From: Pustulibacterium marinum
GTDB taxonomy: Bacteria > Bacteroidota > Bacteroidia > Flavobacteriales > Flavobacteriaceae
Direction: 5' to 3'
Length of the DNA stretch: 64,000 nucleotides
Assembly (NCBI RefSeq): GCF_900116665.1
Contig: NZ_FPBK01000003.1
Coordinates: forward strand, 213,306 to 277,305
Shown here: positions 46,629 to 56,191 of the stretch, piece by piece
Position numbering within the stretch: the stretch's first letter is position 1
Layout of the letters: every line of letters begins with the position of its first letter
The notes under the pieces: model-generated
Seen by the model: the letters and a program-made list of their open reading frames with translations, nothing else
Told to the model about the DNA's origin: nothing
Database searches by the model: none
Made by a program: the position numbers and the translations under genes

Positions 46629-46651
46629 ATTTTGATTATATTTATCAAAAT
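46629..46651. promoter_or_regulatory. Inverted repeat just upstream of the Plug gene
   Basis: ATTTTGAT, 7 bp, ATCAAAAT: a perfect 8-bp inverted repeat 14 bp before the ATG at 46666. It could be an operator or a leader hairpin near the translation start. The A/T-rich surroundings weaken the case. Confidence 0.4.
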
Positions 46652-46665
46652 TTTGAAGTATAAAA

Positions 46666-47910
46666 ATGCATAGATTATACATTTTATTCAGTATATTAAC
46701 TATTTCATTAAAAGGGTTTTGCCAAGAAAAATATGAAATAATCCCTCCAGAAAACATTAAAACCATCCTCTTTAATGGACCTACGGATGACCAGTTTCCT
46801 GTGATAACCCTCAGCGAAACTTTAACACTTGAATTCGATGATTTATATGCTGATGAAGCCGATTATTACTACAAAATAATACACTGTAATAATGATTGGA
46901 CACCATCGAATTTAAATAAACAACAATACTTAAAGGGTGTTGATGACGTACGAATTACTACTTACGAAAATTCATTTACAACTCTTCAACCGTACTCTCA
47001 TTACACCCTAGAAATACCAAATAGAAATACTAAATTGGCAATTACAGGAAACTACATGATTGAAATTTATGATAGTTACGATGAAATTGTTTTTTCGAGA
47101 AAATTTATGGTCTACAAAAACAGTTTACCTGTTGAAGTAACTTTGAAAAGATCTAGAGATTTAAACTATGCTAACACCAAACAGGTAGTGCAATTTGCCA
47201 TTAGCAACACTAGTCAGGTTCTAAACCCACAGCAACAATTAAAGGTTGTTCTGCTTCAAAATTACCAGTGGCATAATGCTAAGTTTGACATTGCTCCGCA
47301 GTACACACTAGGAGATGAAATTATTTATAAATACGATCAAGAAACAGCGTTTTGGGCGGGAAATGAATATTTAAATTTCGAGAACAAAAATGTTAGAGTA
47401 TCTGGAACCGGAGTGAGAAAGATAGATTTGAAAGATCTATATCACAACTATTTATATGTGAATGAGCGTAGAAGTGATAAAATTTACACCTACAATCCAG
47501 ATATAAACGGAGATTTTGAAATCACTACAGATAACGGCAGAAATACGGAAACCGAAGCCGAATATGCGTATGTTCATTTTGCATTGCAATATGATCCTGC
47601 TATAGGTTTTAACGATGTCTACATCTACGGAAAATTTAATAATTACGAATTACTTCCAGAAAACAAATTGGAGAAGAATAGCGAAACCGGTTTGTTGGAA
47701 GCTACAGTTCTTTTAAAACAAGGATTTTACAATTATAAATACGTTGTCTTTTCAGACAAAGAGCAAACCATAGATTACAATGCTATTTGTGGCAATTTTC
47801 ATCAAACTGAAAACAGCTATATGGTATTGGTCTATTATCGTGGTTACGGAGATTTATATGATAGTTTAATTGGTATTGGATACGGAAATAGTGAAAATTT
47901 AACCAACTAA
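46666..47910 (+). CDS. Type IX secretion system Plug protein (DUF5103)
   Basis: 414 residues with a signal peptide (LYILFSILTISLKGFCQ). The N-terminal region has YYYKIIHCNNDWTPSNLNKQ, then QYLKGVDDVRITTYENSF and PYSHYTLEIPN, which define DUF5103. A C-terminal carbohydrate-binding-like Ig region carries DVYIYGKFNNYEL and GFYNYKYV. In Flavobacterium the homologue seals the periplasmic side of the SprA translocon pore. It is probably periplasmic. The DUF3667 gene follows after 14 bp. Confidence 0.88.
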   Translation: MHRLYILFSILTISLKGFCQEKYEIIPPENIKTILFNGPTDDQFPVITLSETLTLEFDDLYADEADYYYKIIHCNNDWTPSNLNKQQYLKGVDDVRITTYENSFTTLQPYSHYTLEIPNRNTKLAITGNYMIEIYDSYDEIVFSRKFMVYKNSLPVEVTLKRSRDLNYANTKQVVQFAISNTSQVLNPQQQLKVVLLQNYQWHNAKFDIAPQYTLGDEIIYKYDQETAFWAGNEYLNFENKNVRVSGTGVRKIDLKDLYHNYLYVNERRSDKIYTYNPDINGDFEITTDNGRNTETEAEYAYVHFALQYDPAIGFNDVYIYGKFNNYELLPENKLEKNSETGLLEATVLLKQGFYNYKYVVFSDKEQTIDYNAICGNFHQTENSYMVLVYYRGYGDLYDSLIGIGYGNSENLTN

Positions 47911-47924
47911 ATACTTTTTAGTGG

Positions 47925-49124
47925 ATGTTAAAACTAAAAAAGTTTAATCGAAAAAAGCTAAAACACAGAGGAACGGTTTGTTTAAACTGTCAACATCCTT
48001 TAGACTTGAGTGATAGATACTGTCCGCGTTGCTCACAAGTCAACTCTACAAAGCGCATTACATTTTCAGATTTATTTGTTCAATTTTTCGATACCATTTT
48101 CTCGTATGATTCAAAATTCCGAAAAACCATTTGGATTCTTCTATACAAACCCGGATTAATTACTAAAGAATACAGCGAAGGAAAACGTCTTAGCTACACC
48201 AATCCATTTAGGTTTTTTTTGAGTTTATTGTTTACCTATATAATTCTGGTAAATTTAACCTTTGACACGAGAGATCTTGACGACAAAGCAAAGAAATCAT
48301 TCAATGAAACTTCAGAAGCTTTCAACTCATTTCCAAAAGATTCTATAGCGCAATATTTAAAAGAAATTGACTCGGTTGAAATAAGCGATAATGAAAAAGC
48401 CGCCTATATTTTAAAGACATTTGAAAATAGTAAAAACAAAGAGGATGTTTCGAAAAAAGATCTGCTCGAAAAAACAGAAGACTCTTTACATTATTATAGC
48501 GCTACTTCATATTTTGATTCTATAAACACTCATGTCCCCTATTTAAAAGGGATTAATTTAAAACGAAAAGTTTTTCAATACGGCATAGAAAATACAAATC
48601 AAATTGCATATACAAATTTGCTTTCAGACATGAAAGTTGAAAATTCTTGGACGAATAGATTCAGCTATAAATTTGCTTTCAACAGCTATAATGTTAAAGA
48701 ACAACCAAGTTTATACATTACATTTCTTGTAAATAAGCTCCCATTTGCTATCTTTTTTTCCGTACCAATACTAGCATTTTTTATCTGGTTGGTTTATAGT
48801 AAAAAAAGATTTTATTTTATGGAACACATGGTATTTTGTTATCAAACTTTAACCGTTTTGGTATTATCTTACCTTACCTATACCATAATTTCAATATTGA
48901 CAGACAGCACTATATATTCTAGAACTATACTATTATCAAAATTTACAATTCTTTTCATTCTTACCATAGGTAACTTATTCTATCTATACAAAGCCATGCG
49001 AACCTTCTATGGGCAATCTAGATTAAAAACGATTTTAAAATACATATACATTAATACTATTTTCACTATATTAGCCACAGTAACGCTCACAATTTTTATT
49101 GGAGTAAGCTTTTTCTTATATTAA
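47925..49124 (+). CDS. DUF3667 membrane protein with zinc ribbon
   Basis: 399 residues. The N-terminus is a zinc ribbon with Cys19, Cys22, Cys33 and Cys36 (VCLNCQHPL, RYCPRCSQ). A conserved stretch TIWILLYKPGLITKEYSEGK and LSYTNPFRFFLSLLFTYIIL with the first membrane helix follows. Residues 125-255 are soluble, and three or four helices close the protein. This is DUF3667, a family of unknown function common in Bacteroidota. It is 14 bp after Plug and 3 bp before apaG, so likely co-transcribed. Confidence 0.85.
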   Translation: MLKLKKFNRKKLKHRGTVCLNCQHPLDLSDRYCPRCSQVNSTKRITFSDLFVQFFDTIFSYDSKFRKTIWILLYKPGLITKEYSEGKRLSYTNPFRFFLSLLFTYIILVNLTFDTRDLDDKAKKSFNETSEAFNSFPKDSIAQYLKEIDSVEISDNEKAAYILKTFENSKNKEDVSKKDLLEKTEDSLHYYSATSYFDSINTHVPYLKGINLKRKVFQYGIENTNQIAYTNLLSDMKVENSWTNRFSYKFAFNSYNVKEQPSLYITFLVNKLPFAIFFSVPILAFFIWLVYSKKRFYFMEHMVFCYQTLTVLVLSYLTYTIISILTDSTIYSRTILLSKFTILFILTIGNLFYLYKAMRTFYGQSRLKTILKYIYINTIFTILATVTLTIFIGVSFFLY

Positions 49125-49127
49125 GCA

Positions 49128-49514
49128 ATGGTAACACAAATCACCAAAGGAATTAAAATTTCAGTAAGCACTAGTTTTGAAGGCACTTTCTTCAAAAACT
49201 ATAAGATGCATTTTGCTTTTGGTTATGAAATCACCATCGAAAACCAAAGCAAAGATTCTGTTCAACTTACTTCACGTCATTGGGACATTTTCGATTCTTT
49301 AAATCATACCGAAGTTGTAGACGGCGAAGGCGTTATTGGTAAAAAACCTGTTATAAAACCAGGAGAATCATACACTTACAATTCTGGTTGTCTTTTAGCT
49401 TCTCCAATGGGAGCTATGAAAGGTTATTTCAACATGATTAACTTTACAAACACCAAAAAGTTTAGAGTTTTTGTTCCTACATTCAAACTCAACGCTCCAT
49501 TTGCTATAAATTAA
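49128..49514 (+). CDS. apaG: ApaG domain protein (Co2+/Mg2+ efflux-associated)
   Basis: 128 residues, the full ApaG length. The fibronectin-III-like sandwich is seen in FAFGYEITIENQSKDSVQL, TSRHWDIFDSLN, VDGEGVIGKKPVIKPGESY and TYNSGCLLASPMGAMKGYF. ApaG was linked to Co2+/Mg2+ efflux in enterics, but its molecular function is not settled. It starts 3 bp after the DUF3667 gene and ends the run. Confidence 0.93.
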   Translation: MVTQITKGIKISVSTSFEGTFFKNYKMHFAFGYEITIENQSKDSVQLTSRHWDIFDSLNHTEVVDGEGVIGKKPVIKPGESYTYNSGCLLASPMGAMKGYFNMINFTNTKKFRVFVPTFKLNAPFAIN

Positions 49515-49585
49515 CGCACACTTACTTTTTCTTCATTTTAAAAGAATTGTAACAGTTTTAGAAAGAGATATCCTTTTTAAAATTA

Positions 49586-49593
49586 TACATTTG
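49586..49593 (+). promoter_or_regulatory. -7 promoter element for pruA
   Basis: TACATTTG matches TAnnTTTG, 37 bp before the ATG at 49631. No TTG at the usual distance. Confidence 0.45.
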
Positions 49594-49630
49594 TGACAAT
49601 AGATTATCAACATTAAAATATTGTAACATT

Positions 49631-51259
49631 ATGGGAAAAGGCTTTTTTCAAGTTCCTGTTGCGGTTAACGAACCCGTTAAATCTTACGCTCCCGGAACAC
49701 CTGAAAGAGAATCAGTTTTAGCACAATACAAAGAATTTTATAAAAGTACGGTTGAGATTCCATTGTATATAAATGGTGAAGAAATCAAAACCGGAAACAC
49801 TAGAAATATCACTCCACCTCACGACCACCAACATGTTGTGGGATCCTATCATTTAGCAGAAAAATCTCATGTAGAAAAAGCGATTGAAACAGCTTTGGAA
49901 GCTCGCAAAAAATGGGCAAAAATTCCATGGGAACAAAGAGCTGCTATTTTCTTAAAAGCTGCGGATTTAATCGCCGGACCTTACCGCGACAAGATGAACG
50001 CAGCAACAATGATTGCACAATCAAAAAATATTTTTCAGGCAGAAATTGATTCAGCTTGTGAAATTGTAGACTTTTTACGCTTCAATGTTCAATACATGTC
50101 TGAAATTTATGAAGACCAACCAGAATCTTCAGAAGGTGTTTGGAACAGAGTTGAACATAGACCATTAGAAGGTTTTGTATATGCGATTACTCCATTTAAC
50201 TTTACAGCAATCGCAGGTAATCTTCCTTCTAGTGCTGCTTTAATGGGAAATGTTTGTGTATGGAAACCAAGTGATAGCCAAATTTATTCTGCAAAAGTAA
50301 TTGTAGATGTTTTCAAAGAAGCTGGCGTACCTGATGGTGTTATCAATGTTGTATATGGAGATCCTGCCATGATTACAGATACAGTTTTAGCTAGTCCTGA
50401 TTTTTCTGGAATCCACTTTACAGGTTCTACAAAAGTGTTTAAAGACATTTGGGCAAAAGTTGGAGCAAATATTCACAACTACAAAACATATCCAAGAATT
50501 GTTGGAGAAACAGGTGGTAAAGATTTTATCCTTGCACACCCAACTTGTATAGAAAAGCAGGTGGCTACAGCAATTTCCAGAGGAGCTTTTGAATTCCAAG
50601 GACAAAAATGTAGTGCAGCTTCTCGTGTTTACTTACCAAAATCTAAGGCTGATAAAATTTTAGAATTTGTAAAAAAAGATTTAGCTACTTTCAAAATGGG
50701 GTCTCCAGAAGATATGAGCAACTTTATTACAGCTGTAATTCACGAAGGTTCTTTTGACAAATTAGCTAAATACATTGATCAAGCAAAAGCAGATGCTGAT
50801 GCCGAGATTATTGCCGGTGGTGGATATGACAAATCAAAAGGATATTTTGTAGAGCCAACAGTTATTTTGACTACAAATCCTAAATACACTACTATGGAAA
50901 CTGAATTATTCGGTCCTGTAGTTACAGTATATGCTTATGACGATGAAAAATGGGAAGAAACCATAGAATTAGTTGATACTACTTCTGAATACGCTTTAAC
51001 AGGTGCTGTTTTCTCTCAAGATAGATATGCGTTAACACAAGCTACAGATCTATTGCAAAATGCAGCCGGTAATTTCTACGTGAACGATAAACCAACCGGA
51101 GCTGTTGTTGGCCAACAACCATTTGGTGGAGCTCGTGGATCTGGAACTAATGATAAAGCAGGTTCTAAATTAAACTTGTATCGTTGGGTTTCTCCAAGAT
51201 TGATCAAAGAAACTTTTGTTTCTCCTGTAGACTATAGATATCCGTTTTTAGGAGAATAG
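49631..51259 (+). CDS. pruA: L-glutamate gamma-semialdehyde dehydrogenase
   Basis: 542 residues, an aldehyde dehydrogenase of the PruA/P5CDH group. The catalytic Cys is in FEFQGQKCSAASRVYL and the general-base Glu region is RIVGETGGKDFILAHP. The NAD site has ITPFNFTAIAGNLPSSAALM and FTGSTKVFKDIW, and the C-terminus has QQPFGGARGSGTNDKAGS. It oxidises glutamate semialdehyde (from proline) to glutamate with NAD+. The partner proline dehydrogenase is not in the window. It is monocistronic and followed by a strong terminator. Confidence 0.96.
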   Translation: MGKGFFQVPVAVNEPVKSYAPGTPERESVLAQYKEFYKSTVEIPLYINGEEIKTGNTRNITPPHDHQHVVGSYHLAEKSHVEKAIETALEARKKWAKIPWEQRAAIFLKAADLIAGPYRDKMNAATMIAQSKNIFQAEIDSACEIVDFLRFNVQYMSEIYEDQPESSEGVWNRVEHRPLEGFVYAITPFNFTAIAGNLPSSAALMGNVCVWKPSDSQIYSAKVIVDVFKEAGVPDGVINVVYGDPAMITDTVLASPDFSGIHFTGSTKVFKDIWAKVGANIHNYKTYPRIVGETGGKDFILAHPTCIEKQVATAISRGAFEFQGQKCSAASRVYLPKSKADKILEFVKKDLATFKMGSPEDMSNFITAVIHEGSFDKLAKYIDQAKADADAEIIAGGGYDKSKGYFVEPTVILTTNPKYTTMETELFGPVVTVYAYDDEKWEETIELVDTTSEYALTGAVFSQDRYALTQATDLLQNAAGNFYVNDKPTGAVVGQQPFGGARGSGTNDKAGSKLNLYRWVSPRLIKETFVSPVDYRYPFLGE

Positions 51260-51282
51260 TTTTTCCTTTAAACTTACCATAC

Positions 51283-51312
51283 AAAAAGAGCGTCCAATGG
51301 ACGCTCTTTTTT
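51283..51312. terminator. Bidirectional terminator
   Basis: AAGAGCGTCC / GGACGCTCTT with an AAT loop and A/T flanks, between the converging pruA and outer-membrane protein gene. Confidence 0.9.
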
Positions 51313-51318
51313 ATTTTC

Positions 51319-52164
51319 TTAATTTATAATATACTCTAACCCAAAACCTACTCCTCCTAAATTGACTCCTCCAATTTCATTGTAATGCCAACCTATAAAG
51401 ACAGAAGATCTTTTTAAGTGATACTTTGCTTGTAACCGAAATTCATCTACACTACTTTGATTTATAGCACTCTGTTTCCACAACATATACAAACTCAATG
51501 GACGAACAGGAAAAATATTCATACCCAAATTATAACCAACTCCGGCAGTATCAACTCCTCCCCCAACTCTAGTAGCACCAATTCCCCACCACATAGTTAC
51601 ATACTTCGTACGTATGCGATAAAAATTTAACATTAAACTAGCTACATCCAACTGGTTGGTATTCCCCAAATTATTTTCATAAAATCCACTATAACTAGCA
51701 TTAAGCCCTAAAAAATATAGCATTCGAAAATCTATATTTGCTTGAAAACCATTAACTCCATACGCCGAAAAATAATTTAATTGAGCTTTTAAGTCTGACT
51801 TTTTATAAGCGTAGCTATAACTCGTACCCAGTTCTTCTTCCCAACCTTCTACATAATCATTTTGTTCTGTAATGTACTCTCCAGGATAACCTTGATAATA
51901 AGGATAAATATTCAAATCTGTTCTTTCAACATTTCCAAACAAAGATTTAATACCAACATAGTAAAAAACCTGAGCAAACGCTTCTACCATCATTGCATTT
52001 ATTTCTCCATCGTCATCACTCTCATCATCATTGTTAGAAGATTTTGAAGATGAGCTGGAAGATGATGAACTACTAAGGCCAGCTTTAGCTTTTCCTAATT
52101 TTCCGTCTTGAGCGAATATCGATAATGAACATACTAAGAATAGTAGTGTAAAGATGTTTTTCAT
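51319..52164 (-). CDS. Outer-membrane protein with serine-rich segment
   Basis: 281 residues with a signal peptide (FTLLFLVCSLSIFAQ). Residues 30-40 are a run of ten Ser, followed by an Asn/Asp/Glu-rich stretch to about 56, a low-complexity spacer. The rest alternates polar and aromatic residues as in a beta-barrel (NYFSAYGVNGFQANIDFRM, LMLNFYRIRTKYVTMWWG, VFIGWHYNEIGG) and ends FGLEYIIN. No family name can be given with confidence. It is monocistronic and lies downstream of rsmG on the same strand. Confidence 0.7.
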   Translation of the reverse strand: MKNIFTLLFLVCSLSIFAQDGKLGKAKAGLSSSSSSSSSSKSSNNDDESDDDGEINAMMVEAFAQVFYYVGIKSLFGNVERTDLNIYPYYQGYPGEYITEQNDYVEGWEEELGTSYSYAYKKSDLKAQLNYFSAYGVNGFQANIDFRMLYFLGLNASYSGFYENNLGNTNQLDVASLMLNFYRIRTKYVTMWWGIGATRVGGGVDTAGVGYNLGMNIFPVRPLSLYMLWKQSAINQSSVDEFRLQAKYHLKRSSVFIGWHYNEIGGVNLGGVGFGLEYIIN

Positions 52165-52217
52165 TGATGTTATTTTTATACGTCTTCACACAAAAATCGT
52201 ACCTATTAAGAAAAAAT

Positions 52218-52847
52218 CTATTTTTTGTACTTCATCGGCAAATAAACCACCTTTTTTGTCTCAAAGAAATCTTCTTCAAAATAATCTGGTAGATCAAATA
52301 ATTGCACACTTTGATAAATTGCCAATTCATCAGAAAGGTCACCTCCTTTTAAGTATAAGATTCCATTTTTAAGTTCGTGAACAGAATCTTTTTTCACCTT
52401 ATTACGAACCCATTTTACAAAATCGGGCATGTTGGTTACTGCTCTACTCACAATAAAGTCGAATTCTTGCTTTACTTTTTCAGCTCTTCCGTGTACTGCC
52501 GTCACATTTTTAAGTCCAATTGTTTCAGCAACTGCTTGTACTACTTTGATTTTTTTACCTATGGCATCGATCAAATAAAATTCGGTTTCAGGAAATAAAA
52601 TTGCTAACGGAATCCCTGGAAATCCACCCCCTGTACCTACATCCATCACATGGCTTCCAGATTTAAAGGCCTGAACTTTAGCAATTCCTAATGCATGCAA
52701 TACGTGACGCACATACAACTCATCGATATCCTTACGAGAAATCACATTAATCTTGGCATTCCAATCTTTGTAAAGTGTTTCTAATTGTGCAAACTGCTCT
52801 TGCTGTTTTGGCGTGAGATTCGGGAAGTATTTTAAAATGATATCCAT
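52218..52847 (-). CDS. rsmG: 16S rRNA (guanine527-N7)-methyltransferase
   Basis: 209 residues, normal for RsmG/GidB. SAM motif I is VMDVGTGGGFPGIPLAILF; other blocks are NVISRKDIDELYVRHVLHAL, VHGRAEKVKQEFDFIVSRAV and LYLKGGDL. It methylates N7 of G527 in 16S rRNA; loss gives low-level streptomycin resistance in other bacteria. A strong minus-strand promoter lies at 52877-52908. Confidence 0.95.
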   Translation of the reverse strand: MDIILKYFPNLTPKQQEQFAQLETLYKDWNAKINVISRKDIDELYVRHVLHALGIAKVQAFKSGSHVMDVGTGGGFPGIPLAILFPETEFYLIDAIGKKIKVVQAVAETIGLKNVTAVHGRAEKVKQEFDFIVSRAVTNMPDFVKWVRNKVKKDSVHELKNGILYLKGGDLSDELAIYQSVQLFDLPDYFEEDFFETKKVVYLPMKYKK

Positions 52848-52876
52848 AGAGAATTACTGAAAGTTGAATTTTTAAC

Positions 52877-52908
52877 AAAAGTAATCAAAAAGAAAAAGAT
52901 ATTTCAAG
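52877..52908 (-). promoter_or_regulatory. Promoter for rsmG
   Basis: On the minus strand: TTG (52906-52908), 21 bp, TACTTTTG (52877-52884), a full match to the consensus. The leader to the ATG is about 24 nt. Confidence 0.65.
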
Positions 52909-52939
52909 CAAAAAAGTATCTGCAACATTTGAGAATTAT

Positions 52940-52947
52940 TACTTTTG
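52940..52947 (+). promoter_or_regulatory. -7 promoter element for the desaturase gene
   Basis: TACTTTTG matches TAnnTTTG. It overlaps the upstream TTG of the long open frame (52945), which supports the ATG at 53008 as the real start. Confidence 0.5.
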
Positions 52948-53007
52948 TATTTTATTAAAAAATTGTTTTTGAATAGGTTTTATTCAGAAATACACAGAAA
53001 TTACAGC

Positions 53008-54117
53008 ATGAAATCGACAAAAACGATACGCTTTTCCAGGAAAGATCCGCAAGCTTTTTTTAAAACGTTGAACGGACGCATCAATTCTTATTTTCAGGAA
53101 AACAATCTTAAAAAGACAGGAAACTGGAAGTTATACCTAAAAACTTTCATCATGTTTGCCATTTTCCTTACTCCTTATTTTTTGATTTTGACGATTGATA
53201 TGAACCAATGGTTGCAATTGTTGTTGACCATTATTATAGGAATAGGAATGGCCGGCGTTGGTATGAATGTAATGCACGACGGGAATCACGGATCTTATTC
53301 GTCTAAAGACTGGATTAACAAATTAATGGGATCTAGTATTTATATTTTAGCCGGAAATGTATACAACTGGAAAGTGCAACACAATGTACTACACCACACC
53401 TACACCAATATTCACGGACATGATGAGGATTTAGATGCTGGTAGAATCATTAGATTTACACACCACGCAAAATGGCATAGATTTCATAAATTTCAACATT
53501 ACTACTCAATTTTCTTATACGGTTTGCTAACGCTTAACTGGGCCATTACTACCGATATTCGTCAAATGCGCAGGTATATGAAACGTAAATTATCGTATGG
53601 TAAATTTCCTAATCCGGCAAAAGAATGGAGCATTTTAGTGATTTCTAAAATCATCTACGTTTCGGTTTGGATTATTATTCCAATGTTGGTGTTAGATATT
53701 TCTTGGTGGAAAGTCTTCATAGGTTTCTTTGCGATGCATTACACAGCCGGATTGATTTTAAGCGTGGTTTTTCAGTTAGCACACGTTGTGGAAGATGTAG
53801 AAACTCCACTACCTGAAGAAAACGGAACATTGAAAAACACCTGGGCAATTCACCAATTGTTTACTACGGCTAATTTTTCAACTAAAAATAAAATTGTAAA
53901 CTGGTTTACGGGTGGCTTAAATCATCAGGTAGAACATCATATGTTCCCTAATATTAGTCATATTCATTATGCCAAAATTTCTAAGATTGTAAAAGAAACG
54001 GCAAGTGAATTCAATTTACCATATCACGAATACCAGACGACGAGAAAGGCCATTGCCTCTCATTTCAAACATTTAAAAGAACTTGGGCAAAGACCCGCAT
54101 TACAAAGTATAAACTAA
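53008..54117 (+). CDS. Membrane fatty acid desaturase
   Basis: 369 residues from the ATG at 53008. Three histidine boxes that bind the di-iron centre are present: VMHDGNHGSYSS (HxxxH), QHNVLHHTYTNIHGHDED (HxxHH) and NHQVEHHMFPNISH (HxxHH). About four membrane helices in two pairs surround them. This is the acyl-lipid/acyl-CoA desaturase type with a front-end-like Gln-x-x-His-His third box (HQVEHH). It introduces a double bond into membrane fatty acids; position unknown. The aminotransferase gene follows after 13 bp, so they may share a transcript although no metabolic link is obvious. Confidence 0.9.
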   Translation: MKSTKTIRFSRKDPQAFFKTLNGRINSYFQENNLKKTGNWKLYLKTFIMFAIFLTPYFLILTIDMNQWLQLLLTIIIGIGMAGVGMNVMHDGNHGSYSSKDWINKLMGSSIYILAGNVYNWKVQHNVLHHTYTNIHGHDEDLDAGRIIRFTHHAKWHRFHKFQHYYSIFLYGLLTLNWAITTDIRQMRRYMKRKLSYGKFPNPAKEWSILVISKIIYVSVWIIIPMLVLDISWWKVFIGFFAMHYTAGLILSVVFQLAHVVEDVETPLPEENGTLKNTWAIHQLFTTANFSTKNKIVNWFTGGLNHQVEHHMFPNISHIHYAKISKIVKETASEFNLPYHEYQTTRKAIASHFKHLKELGQRPALQSIN

Positions 54118-54130
54118 GCAAATAATTAAA

Positions 54131-55321
54131 ATGAATCAGCACTTATCTGAAAGAGTTTTAAACATGGCAACATCGGCAACGCTTGCCATGGCTGCCAAAG
54201 CAAGAGAGCTAAGAGCAGAAGGAAAAGATATTATTGGATTAAGTTTGGGTGAACCAGACTTTAATATTCCAGACTTTATTAAAGATGCCGCTAAAGAAGC
54301 TATAGACCAAAATTACAGCAGCTATTCTCCTGTAGACGGTTATGGTGATTTAAAAGAAGCCATCATCAATAAATTTAAAAGAGACAATGGTTTAGAGTAC
54401 AAACCAACACAGATTTTAGTTTCTACTGGTGCAAAACAATCATTGGCTAACCTTGCATTAGCTATGATCAATGAAGGAGACGAAGTAATTCTTCCTGCTC
54501 CTTATTGGGTAAGTTATAGCGATATTGTAAAACTTTGTGGTGGTATTCCTGTGGAAGTAAAAACTTCTATCGATACCGATTTTAAAATGACCCCAGCACA
54601 ATTAGATGCTGCTATTACTCCTAAAACTAAAATGATGTGGTTCAGTTCTCCTTGTAATCCAAGTGGATCTGTATACAGCAAAGAAGAATTAGAAGGTTTG
54701 GCTGAAGTTTTAAAGAAACATGAAAATATTTTTATCGTTTCTGATGAAATTTATGAGCACATCAATTTTACTACAACAGGGCATACCAGTATTGCTTCTA
54801 TTGACGGAATGTATGACAGAACCATCACTGTAAACGGTGTTTCTAAAGCTTTTGCTATGACAGGTTGGAGAATTGGTTTCATTGGTGGTCCGGAAGCTAT
54901 TGTAAAAGCATGTACCAAAATCCAAGGGCAAATGACCAGTGGACCAAATGCTATTGCGCAAAGAGCTACCATTGCTGCTTTGAATGCTCCGGTAAGCGAA
55001 ATTAAATACATGATTGATAAATTTCATGAAAGAAGAGATTTAGTTCTGGGATTGCTGGGAGAAATAGAAGGTTTCAACCTAAATGTTCCTGAAGGTGCAT
55101 TTTATGTGTTCCCAAACATTTCTCATTTCTTCGGAAAAGAATTGAAAGGAACTAAAATTGAAAACGCATCAGACTTTTCGTTATACCTTTTAGAAAATGC
55201 CAATGTTGCTACCGTAACTGGTGAAGCATTTGGTAATCCGGATTGTATTAGAATTTCTTACGCTGCTTCAGAAGCAGAATTGAAAGAAGCTATCAAAAGA
55301 ATTAAAGAAGCTTTGTCTTAA
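54131..55321 (+). CDS. Class I PLP-dependent aminotransferase, aspartate aminotransferase type
   Basis: 396 residues. The PLP lysine is in VNGVSKAFAMTGWRIGFIGG. Other class I blocks are GLSLGEPDFNIPDFIKDAA, ILVSTGAKQSLANLAL, WFSSPCNPSGSVYSKEEL, IVSDEIYEHINF and the carboxylate Arg in CIRISYAAS. The closest group is the bacterial type Ib aspartate/prephenate aminotransferase. It moves amino groups between aspartate (or prephenate) and 2-oxoglutarate. Substrate choice cannot be settled here. It is 13 bp after the desaturase gene and closed by a terminator. Confidence 0.9.
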   Translation: MNQHLSERVLNMATSATLAMAAKARELRAEGKDIIGLSLGEPDFNIPDFIKDAAKEAIDQNYSSYSPVDGYGDLKEAIINKFKRDNGLEYKPTQILVSTGAKQSLANLALAMINEGDEVILPAPYWVSYSDIVKLCGGIPVEVKTSIDTDFKMTPAQLDAAITPKTKMMWFSSPCNPSGSVYSKEELEGLAEVLKKHENIFIVSDEIYEHINFTTTGHTSIASIDGMYDRTITVNGVSKAFAMTGWRIGFIGGPEAIVKACTKIQGQMTSGPNAIAQRATIAALNAPVSEIKYMIDKFHERRDLVLGLLGEIEGFNLNVPEGAFYVFPNISHFFGKELKGTKIENASDFSLYLLENANVATVTGEAFGNPDCIRISYAASEAELKEAIKRIKEALS

Positions 55322-55348
55322 TCTGAATTCTTTCAACATATTTTAGGA

Positions 55349-55378
55349 AAGCCACTTTAAATTAAAGTGGCTTTTTTA
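55349..55378 (+). terminator. Rho-independent terminator of the aminotransferase gene
   Basis: AAGCCACTTT / AAAGTGGCTT stem with an AAATT loop and a T run. Confidence 0.88.
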
Positions 55379-55431
55379 TTTTCAAAAAGACAAAATATTT
55401 AAAGCAACAATTCGTTTCATAAATCATTATG

Positions 55432-55439
55432 TATCTTTG
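55432..55439 (+). promoter_or_regulatory. -7 promoter element for menG-porT
   Basis: TATCTTTG matches TAnnTTTG, 18 bp before the ATG at 55458. A near -33 element TTC is at 55411-55413 (18 bp spacing). Confidence 0.55.
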
Positions 55440-55457
55440 CCCAAATTTTGATATTTC

Positions 55458-56186
55458 ATGTCTGAACAAGTAAAGCCATACAAAGATTCTACTTCTAGCA
55501 AAAAGGAGCAAGTAACGCAAATGTTTGATAACATTTCGGGGAATTATGATGATCTAAACCGAGTGATCTCTTTTAGAATGGATATTCAATGGAGAAAAAA
55601 AGTGGTAAAATTGGTCAAAGCAATTCAACCTAAAAAAGTATTAGATATTGCTACAGGAACTGGCGATCTTGCAATTGCTTTAGCTGCAACAAATGCTGAA
55701 AAAATTGTTGGATTAGACATTTCCCCAGGAATGTTAGCGGTAGGAGCTAAAAAAGTAGAAGCTAAAAAACTATCAAACACTATTGACATGATTATTGGCG
55801 ATAGTGAAGCGCTACCTTTTGAAGACAATGAATTTGATGCAATCACTGTTTCATTTGGCGTTAGAAATTTTGAAACACTAGAAAAAGGTTTGGCCGAAAT
55901 TTACCGCGTTTTGAGACCAGGCGGAATTTTTGTTGTATTAGAAACTTCGGTACCAACAAAATTCCCTTTTAAACAAGGATATAATTTTTATTCAAGAAAC
56001 ATCTTACCTGCAATAGGAAAAATGTTTTCAAAAGATAAAACTGCTTATGCATATTTATCAGAATCCGCATCTGTTTTTCCTCATGGTGAAAAGTTCAACA
56101 ATATTTTACGAAAAATTGGGTTTACTAATGTAGAGAACAAGCCACAATTTATGGGAGTGGCTACCATTTATGCAGCCTCGAAATAA
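55458..56186 (+). CDS. ubiE: Demethylmenaquinone methyltransferase
   Basis: 242 residues. The SAM fold shows [16 protein letters not shown] (motif I), [13 protein letters not shown] and [20 protein letters not shown], then the UbiE signature [19 protein letters not shown] and the [16 protein letters not shown] block. In menaquinone-using bacteria it methylates demethylmenaquinone to menaquinone (MenG). That fits the Nqr complex encoded nearby, which would use menaquinone here. porT follows after 5 bp, an adjacency conserved in Flavobacteriaceae. Confidence 0.95.
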   Translation: MSEQVKPYKDSTSSKKEQVTQMFDNISGNYDDLNRVISFRMDIQWRKKVVKLVKAIQPKKVLDIATGTGDLAIALAATNAEKIVGLDISPGMLAVGAKKVEAKKLSNTIDMIIGDSEALPFEDNEFDAITVSFGVRNFETLEKGLAEIYRVLRPGGIFVVLETSVPTKFPFKQGYNFYSRNILPAIGKMFSKDKTAYAYLSESASVFPHGEKFNNILRKIGFTNVENKPQFMGVATIYAASK

Positions 56187-56191
56187 CCTTT

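Noticed and set aside
51319-52164. Serine run in the outer-membrane protein as a frameshift artefact.
   Set aside because: The signal peptide before it and the barrel after it are in the same frame, so it is a genuine low-complexity spacer.
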